A stretch of 10,338 nt of DNA from SKLM01 sp964421785 (GTDB lineage: Bacteria; Chloroflexota; Anaerolineae; B4-G1), in the NCBI GenBank assembly GCA_964421785.1, contig CAYQZG010000146.1, positions 1-10,338 of the forward strand, written 5' to 3'. The number at the start of each line of letters is the position of its first letter. Position 1 is the first letter of the stretch. Positions 5,092 through 10,338 of the stretch are shown piece by piece. The position numbers were made by a program, and so were the translations under genes. The notes beneath the pieces are model-generated. The model did not search any database. It was not told where the DNA came from and saw only the letters and a program-made list of their open reading frames with translations.

Positions 5092-7400
5092 TGGACGATC
5101 AGTTGGCCGATGACTACCCTGTTATCCTCGATTCGAATGTCTGAACTCGATTCGCAGTCTGGCGTCCGGGCAGACAGACGTTCCTGGGTCCGGGAATTGT
5201 ACATACCTGCAACAAGTAGATAATGACCGGTAGATGCGGACCGATTGATGGTGAGGATGTGGGGGTCGCGCACTACATCTTCAGGCGCCCAGAAAGACGT
5301 GGGGTAGGCGCCGTCGAGCGGTGGATGGTCGCTCTGGGTCACGAGGGCATCGCGCTCGTCTATCAGATGGAGGAAAGCGGTATGGTTGCCCTGCGGAGCT
5401 CTCTCCGCGCGCCATACCAGCGTGACGGAGATCGTGTCCCCCGGGCGTGCACGCTCGGCGGATATGTCGTATCCTACCAGTGTGATGGCCTCCCCAAGTT
5501 GGGCTCCGACAGGGTGCGCGACTTGAGCGGAAACCGGCTCGACCGGCCGGATCGGCGCAAGATCGAGTAGCACCAAGTCAATTGGAGACGGATCCACAGG
5601 CGTTCTCGGTGACAGCCTATCGCCATCCGCGTTTCGAAGCCCGGCATGCAGAGAGCCTGTCGTGGGCACCTCGATGTCAGAGGCAATCGTCAGGTCGTAG
5701 CGATCGCGGTAGATGACGCCTGATTGCCAAAGCGTAGGTGGGAAGTTGCCTCGCCCAGGGTAGCAGTCAACCCCGGCGATGGGCTCCATATCCCGCCCCA
5801 GAATCTGGATGAAAGCGACAGAATCGTCCTCTGGCACCTCGGCGGCGCGCCAATAGAGGCTTACGGGCGCCACGCTGCCGGGATGTAGTCCATCGGCCTC
5901 GATGGCTCCCCCAAGAAGCTGGACGGGGGTTCCGTCGAAGCTGACGTTGAGGCGTGTCATATCCTCTGGGAGATCGGCCTCTTGGACGATACTTGGTTTG
6001 GCGTAGGCCGGCAGGATGAAGACGAATAGAGAGATTACGGCCAACGCACATTGGGCGGTGCCCACGATTGCTGCCAATGCAGGGCGCCGACGATCCAAAG
6101 AGAATCTTTCTGGCAGGAGACGGCTCAGCCCCAGCATGATGAGGATCGATATAGGAGCAGTGGTGGGCATCAGGTATCGTCCCTGTGCCCCCAGCACGAT
6201 CATAATGAAGCGCCAGACAGAGCCCAGGTTCAGAAGGAAAGCGAAGGCCAGAACTAGTAGACCTTGCTGCAACTGGTATGCTGACCGACGGGAGGTCCAC
6301 TGATCCGAGAAGAGAAGCGCCAGGCCCACGATGGCCGCACGTACCAACACTCGCCAGGCGGTGTACATCCAGGGAGCCACAGCGATGTTGAACCAACCGA
6401 ACATCGCCCAGTAGGATTTCTCCAACCCGCGAAGCTCGGGGATCACGCGTAGCACGCCTATCGGCTCCGCCCGCACGGTGGCCGTGTGACTGAGCCAGGC
6501 ATCGACGCCCATCAACTCACCATAGAGGATCACGTTACGCGCGAACCACCACCCACTCACGATCAGCGCGGCCAAGACGACCGGCGCCGAACGCCTGATG
6601 AATGTTTCTAGACGCTGGCACAGAGGCTGTTCTGGTCGCTTGTGCCAGATACGGACGCTGTCGAATACGAGAGCAAGCGCGACAGCAGGCGCGAGGACGA
6701 CTCCACTCAGTTTGGAGAGCGCTGTTAGGCCGAGGGCCCCGCCGGTCAGTATGAGACCCTTTCGGGAAAGCCCGCTCGTCGCCAGGCGCACCGCTCCCCA
6801 GAGGGTGAGAGAGCCGAATGCGGTCACAGCCGCATCATTGCTCACTCGCGCACTGGTGAACACGAACATAGGGTTGAAGGCGGCCAGGGCAGTTGCTCCC
6901 AGAGCTAGCCAGCGCTGCTTGGGGAAGAGCTCCAGAGCGATCCCATACGTAGCGACGACGGCCAGGGCCCCAAGCAACGTGGAGACGAAGCGGCAGATGT
7001 GCATCGTGAGCGGGGTGCCCTGCCAAGGGAATCGCTCTGCCGGGGTATGAACCATGCGATTCTTGTTGACGGTCTGGCTGGCATCCCCTATGGCCTGATG
7101 GGGATTGCGCCATGCCCACTCTGCCAAGTCCACGTCATCGGGTATCCACACGGTTAGAGCAGCACAGAGTGCGTAATAGAGTGGCGGATGGCTTGCCACG
7201 TAGCCGGTAACGCGGGTGCCGGACGGTGTACCTTGTATCGGCAGGCCGCGTCCTTCGGTCAATTCGTGGATATAGGCGTAGTGTCCGTTGGCATCGGGGG
7301 TCTCGAAGATTGGCATGGCAGTGCCGTAGACCAACGCCAAGACCGTGAAGAGGGAAAGAATGATGATGAACGCCCGATGCTTGCGGAGCTTGGCGATCAT
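5088..7400 (-). CDS. DUF2142-type GT-C-like membrane protein with two C-terminal beta-sandwich modules
   Basis: 770 aa; same architecture as the next gene in the operon. The core begins almost at once with a membrane helix (11-29), then the first-loop motif ETPDANGH (33-40), HPPLYY (71-76), RFPWQG (123-128), FNPMFVFTSARVSNDA (175-190), GWWFARNVILYGE (283-295) and QGRYLMP (406-412). These are landmarks of DUF2142/GT-C-like membrane proteins, inferred to transfer sugars from polyprenyl-phosphate donors outside the cytoplasm. The last helix ends in PAYAKP (464-469). Two modules follow (about 490-600 and 630-742), with LYWRA/LVWRA, PPTLW/YPTSFW and AGMY signatures. The usual acidic pair DE of the first loop is DA here (D36, A37), while the paralogue keeps DE but has QPP for HPP. 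The ATG overlaps the preceding stop as ATGA and is preceded by AGAGG at a 10-base spacing. The downstream gene starts within its own stop codon. Specificity is unknown. Confidence 0.93.
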   Translation of the reverse strand: MIAKLRKHRAFIIILSLFTVLALVYGTAMPIFETPDANGHYAYIHELTEGRGLPIQGTPSGTRVTGYVASHPPLYYALCAALTVWIPDDVDLAEWAWRNPHQAIGDASQTVNKNRMVHTPAERFPWQGTPLTMHICRFVSTLLGALAVVATYGIALELFPKQRWLALGATALAAFNPMFVFTSARVSNDAAVTAFGSLTLWGAVRLATSGLSRKGLILTGGALGLTALSKLSGVVLAPAVALALVFDSVRIWHKRPEQPLCQRLETFIRRSAPVVLAALIVSGWWFARNVILYGELMGVDAWLSHTATVRAEPIGVLRVIPELRGLEKSYWAMFGWFNIAVAPWMYTAWRVLVRAAIVGLALLFSDQWTSRRSAYQLQQGLLVLAFAFLLNLGSVWRFIMIVLGAQGRYLMPTTAPISILIMLGLSRLLPERFSLDRRRPALAAIVGTAQCALAVISLFVFILPAYAKPSIVQEADLPEDMTRLNVSFDGTPVQLLGGAIEADGLHPGSVAPVSLYWRAAEVPEDDSVAFIQILGRDMEPIAGVDCYPGRGNFPPTLWQSGVIYRDRYDLTIASDIEVPTTGSLHAGLRNADGDRLSPRTPVDPSPIDLVLLDLAPIRPVEPVSAQVAHPVGAQLGEAITLVGYDISAERARPGDTISVTLVWRAERAPQGNHTAFLHLIDERDALVTQSDHPPLDGAYPTSFWAPEDVVRDPHILTINRSASTGHYLLVAGMYNSRTQERLSARTPDCESSSDIRIEDNRVVIGQLIVQ

Positions 7401-10258
7401 TCTACGTCTACCTCTCTCAGCAGAATATAGCCACCGGTGACAACATCACCGCCCACGGTGGTCCTGGGACGCTGCCCCGTCTCTGGTTCGTAGAAGCCCA
7501 CCATAAGGCCATAGCGATCGGGCGGCAAATCGGCCATGTCGATAGTATGCTCATCAATGATGACTTCACCCTCTCGCCAACTCGTCGTGGGACGCGTCCA
7601 GCCTGCGGGCAAGCCGCCCGCTTCGGCCAGGGGCGGCTGACCGGGCACTCCTACATGAACGAAGACGTGATAGTTCTTGTCGAGGGTTTCCTCTGCCTGC
7701 CAGTAAAGGGTTATCTCGAGTGTATCGCCATCCTGCATCAAGTCATAACCACGCAGATGGACCTTTCCTGCTATCTCTATGGGATGCTGTTTATGTCCGT
7801 CCTCCAACCGATGATCGATATCCTCCGGTACATCTGTTAACAGGGGCCAAGGCTCCACGTGTACAGTTCCCAGAGTGAGCCACTCGCACTTGCCGTACCA
7901 GCGTTGAACCGGGAGAACGCGACTGTCTTGTGTGTCTACCAGGCTGATCTCCACGCGGTAGAACGCACGTCGCAAGTCGGCCGGGAGGGGTAAGAACAAA
8001 CGGCCTGCTACTTGATCGCCCGGCAACCAATCACTGGTCGGGAAGGCGGGTGCACTGATCGGGATTTGATTGGCGGTTACCTCTTTCCTCCGTTGATCGA
8101 CAAGGCGAACCCGCAGATGGTAGTCTTCTTTGGGAGCGCTGTGAGCTCTCCAGGTCAGATAGCCCGTGAGAGGGTATCCGGCCCGGAACCTGTGGCTCTG
8201 TAGTTCGGATGTCAAAAGATCTATGCCACCCTCGAAGCGAGCCATCGGTCGGGGTGCCGAATCTTGCATCGCCGCTCGATTCACCGCCATGCGCCCTATC
8301 GTCCGCAGGTCACCTGTTGATACTCCGATCGGTTCCAAGCCTACAGAATAGCTGATAGGCGGTATGTCCTCGGGCAGGGGCAAGCGGAATTCGGTATGGA
8401 CAAGCTGGTCGGAAGGCCACGCGGCGGGTGTATAGAACGGTAGCACCTCTGCTGTCCTTTCGTACCACGTCACCCCCGAGTCATCTTGGAGTTGTACCTT
8501 CAGGTTGAGTGGCTCGTTCGGTGGCACTTCATGAGTCTTCCAGTAAAGATTGAGCCATCCATTCTCACCCGCGGTACCATCCTGGGCCCGGAGGCCGACC
8601 AGGTGCAATGCTCCCCACGTCTCGTCAAGTGGTTCCACACCCGCTGGCAGGTCGTTGAGCGTAGGCAGGCTGTTCTGGTAGGCGGCGACACCCACGTAGG
8701 TCCACCATGCCTCGAACTCCTGCTGACGGAGCTTGAACAGATATGTGTCCGCCCAATCTGGTAGAAAATCGTGTGGAAAATAAGTGGGCGGTGGGCCGTA
8801 CATAAACCAGATGCGCTCATAGCGCCGCGCCCATTCGGCAAAGGTCGCTTGAGCTTGCTCGGTGTTGTGGTTGTTTCCGTAGCGTGGGATTGCAGTTTCT
8901 GGACAGGATCCATCGTAGTAGTAGTCGAAGGTCAGACGTATCACGGGATGGTGGAGCACGATAGCATCACCTGGCCGGGCTCGCTCTTCAATGTACTTGA
9001 CCGCCCCTCGTATGTCATCTTTCCAGAACTGATGGGATGTGAGGATATCACAGTTTGCTCGTCCTCTGAGGAAAAGCACCAAGCCCAAGGTCAACACCAG
9101 ACTTGGTTTAGACCAGCGTCGCAGCGTTGCCAATCCTTGGGCCATCAAAAGCTCCCAGGCCGGGGTCACGACCATCAGGTGACGTGGATTCATATAATTG
9201 GGCTTGAGAAAAGAGAGCGCATACTGGATCAGAATCGGCAGGGCCAGATAGCCAAGCCCGATCAGCCACGCTCGGCCTCTTCGGGGGACGTCGTACATCA
9301 GAGTCCCGACGCCGAGGAGGATCAAGAAGGGTGACAGGCGCCACCAAGGTTGAACGGCCGACGGCGTAGGCCCCAGGCTGAAAGAGCCCCAGGCCTCCTT
9401 CAGAATGGACGGTAGAGGACGATAGGTGAACGAGAAAGCCTGCACGTGGAAAACGTGCCATAGGAAGGGGGCAAGGGGTAGGACTGTCAAGGCGAGAGCT
9501 GCCAAGATGGCCCAGGTCTGACGACGACGCAGTCGCTGCGTTTCCATAGCGCGCAAGTGAACTACTGCGTAAACCAGAGCCTCGAACCCTAGGAGGAGAA
9601 ACCCCGCATAATGAGTGTAAAGAAGCGCCAGGGTAGCAGCGACGTAGGCCACGTAGTCCGTACGACGTGGTTTATCCTCTAATAGCGGCAGGAACAGGTA
9701 GACCGAGGTCAGACTCAAGACAACGAGCCAGGTGTACATACGCGCTTCCTGCGCGTACCATAGGTAGAATGGGGATACGGCACCCAGCAACGCTGCCCAT
9801 AGACCTACCTCACAGCTAAACAGAGAACGTGCCAGGGCGTAGAGAAGCGGCAGGGCCAGCGTCGCCGCCATGACCGATGGGAAGCGCAGCGCAAACTCGC
9901 TCTTGCCGGCCAGCTGAATCCAGACGTGCACGAGTAAGAAGTATAGGGGAGGGTGGAGGTCGGGTGTTTCGACACTGGTTGGCTTCGAGCCATCCTGGGG
10001 ATGCCGGGTATCCCCGTAGTCAGGATCGACGGGGATCAAATTCACATTCCGAAGGACGAGGCCGAGCGGCTGCTCGGCCCGACGGAGCGTAAGCCCCTCG
10101 TCGCTCCATAGACTCTTGCCCTCAAGATCATAGAGACGTACGGCGAAGGAGAGCCCCATCAACACGATCAGAAGTGCCCGTACCTGCCAAGGGACGCTGT
10201 TTATCCCCGATATCGAGATGCAGCCTAGGAAAGAGGCTCGATTGTCCATCTTCGACAT
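7397..10258 (-). CDS. GT39/ArnT-like polytopic glycosyltransferase with three C-terminal beta-sandwich modules
   Basis: Predicted GT-C glycosyltransferase of the PMT/ArnT (GT39) type, acting on the outer membrane face with a polyprenyl-phosphate sugar donor. Numbering from the ATG at 10258 (953 aa): a membrane helix at about 26-42, the catalytic-type motif SLWSDEG with D53 E54, HPPLYF (102-107), WYAQEARMY (167-175), LLYTHYAGF (212-220), NPRH (357-360), then a non-membrane segment starting FWKDDIRGAVKYIEE (411-425). The tail holds three related modules (about 543-643, 673-778, 826-928) with LYWK, LTWRA and LYWQA starts and W-x-x-G/S-D centres. It is the first gene of the operon and overlaps the next by ATGA. 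The start is uncertain: the frame also opens at TTG 10294 and has no stop up to the window edge, where it reads into hairpin repeat copy 4. I chose 10258 as the first ATG, though no good Shine-Dalgarno precedes it; ATG 10249 is also possible. Residues about 16-24 are encoded by a small repeat shared with gene 3. Confidence 0.92.
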   Translation of the reverse strand: MSKMDNRASFLGCISISGINSVPWQVRALLIVLMGLSFAVRLYDLEGKSLWSDEGLTLRRAEQPLGLVLRNVNLIPVDPDYGDTRHPQDGSKPTSVETPDLHPPLYFLLVHVWIQLAGKSEFALRFPSVMAATLALPLLYALARSLFSCEVGLWAALLGAVSPFYLWYAQEARMYTWLVVLSLTSVYLFLPLLEDKPRRTDYVAYVAATLALLYTHYAGFLLLGFEALVYAVVHLRAMETQRLRRRQTWAILAALALTVLPLAPFLWHVFHVQAFSFTYRPLPSILKEAWGSFSLGPTPSAVQPWWRLSPFLILLGVGTLMYDVPRRGRAWLIGLGYLALPILIQYALSFLKPNYMNPRHLMVVTPAWELLMAQGLATLRRWSKPSLVLTLGLVLFLRGRANCDILTSHQFWKDDIRGAVKYIEERARPGDAIVLHHPVIRLTFDYYYDGSCPETAIPRYGNNHNTEQAQATFAEWARRYERIWFMYGPPPTYFPHDFLPDWADTYLFKLRQQEFEAWWTYVGVAAYQNSLPTLNDLPAGVEPLDETWGALHLVGLRAQDGTAGENGWLNLYWKTHEVPPNEPLNLKVQLQDDSGVTWYERTAEVLPFYTPAAWPSDQLVHTEFRLPLPEDIPPISYSVGLEPIGVSTGDLRTIGRMAVNRAAMQDSAPRPMARFEGGIDLLTSELQSHRFRAGYPLTGYLTWRAHSAPKEDYHLRVRLVDQRRKEVTANQIPISAPAFPTSDWLPGDQVAGRLFLPLPADLRRAFYRVEISLVDTQDSRVLPVQRWYGKCEWLTLGTVHVEPWPLLTDVPEDIDHRLEDGHKQHPIEIAGKVHLRGYDLMQDGDTLEITLYWQAEETLDKNYHVFVHVGVPGQPPLAEAGGLPAGWTRPTTSWREGEVIIDEHTIDMADLPPDRYGLMVGFYEPETGQRPRTTVGGDVVTGGYILLREVDVE
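7411..7415 (-). promoter_or_regulatory. Ribosome binding site of gene 2, inside the end of gene 1
   Basis: Minus-strand AGAGG lies 10 bases before the ATG at 7400 and within the last codons of the GT39-like gene. With the four-base ATGA overlap it indicates coupled translation of genes 1 and 2. Confidence 0.45.
10183..10209. repeat. Copy of the CGGGGATAAAC element inside gene 1
   Basis: On the minus strand this starts CGGGGATAAACAGCGTCCC and continues TTGGCAGG. Against 4981-5007 on the plus strand it agrees at 23 of 27 positions (22 of the first 24), and all four differences are transitions. GGGAT/GTCCC can still pair with one T-G wobble. It encodes part of the hydrophilic N-terminus of the GT39-like protein, just before its first membrane helix. 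Confidence 0.65.
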
Positions 10259-10316
10259 GTTACCGTACTTTGCAGCAATCTCAAGAATCGCCAAGCCCAG
10301 GACGGGCCGCTTCCCT

Positions 10317-10338
10317 GCCGTCGGGACGACGGCGCTCC
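10317..10338. repeat. Hairpin repeat family A, copy 4 (right window edge)
   Basis: A complete 22-base copy that ends on the last base of the window, in the same orientation as copies 1-3. It lies upstream of the GT39-like gene; if that gene's frame were extended to the edge, the repeat would again be read as SAVVPTA, the same frame as in the ligase-like gene. Confidence 0.9.

Noticed and set aside
8771..9334. 187-codon open frame on the plus strand
   Set aside because: It is antisense to the GT39-like gene, whose motifs are clear in this stretch; the plus-strand translation has no domain-like pattern.
10257..10284. Possible promoter for gene 1: TTGAGA (10284-10279) and TAACAT (10262-10257) on the minus strand, 16-base spacer
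   Set aside because: The -10-like box overlaps the preferred ATG at 10258, so it would serve only the ATG at 10249 with almost no leader; the -10 match is 4 of 6. The true operon promoter may lie beyond the window.

Overview
The window reads as one short contig from a moderately GC-rich bacterium, most likely a member of the Chloroflexota (Anaerolineae-like). This is inferred from the style of the proteins (multi-membrane glycosyltransferases with C-terminal beta-sandwich tails, a compact M50 protease) and from the abundance of small hairpin repeats in and between genes. No rRNA, tRNA or other phylogenetic marker is present, so the assignment is tentative. All real genes lie on the minus strand, so the map reads from the right end to the left.

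Right to left: (1) a GT39/ArnT-like membrane glycosyltransferase (10258-7397); (2) a DUF2142-type GT-C-like membrane protein (7400-5088); (3) a paralogue of gene 2 (5091-2563); (4) an O-antigen ligase/polymerase-like membrane protein (2550-970). Genes 1/2 and 2/3 overlap by four bases (ATGA) and genes 3/4 are 12 bases apart, so they look like one translationally coupled operon. After about 240-300 bases of hairpin-rich spacer comes (5) a separately promoted M50 site-2-protease-like membrane peptidase (666-28).

Genes 1-3 share an architecture: an N-terminal multi-spanning GT-C core that would use lipid-linked sugars on the outer face of the membrane, followed by two or three copies of a related extracytoplasmic beta-sandwich-like module (seven copies in all). 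With the ligase-like gene 4, the operon most plausibly builds or attaches a cell-surface glycan (exopolysaccharide or glycoprotein sugar). Donor and acceptor cannot be read from the sequence. The M50 protease has its own promoter and is probably functionally unrelated.

The least ordinary feature is the small-repeat content. A 22-base element with a perfect 7-bp stem occurs four times in one orientation, including at both window ends and inside the 3' end of gene 4, where it is translated. A different 24-base element is shared by the 5' ends of genes 1 and 3. A four-unit heptamer tandem repeat covers the stop codon of gene 3 and the ribosome binding site of gene 4. Several proteins therefore appear to have termini partly made of repeat sequence. 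I see no clear new defence or mobile system. The strongest leads are the repeated beta-sandwich module and the repeat-derived coding ends.
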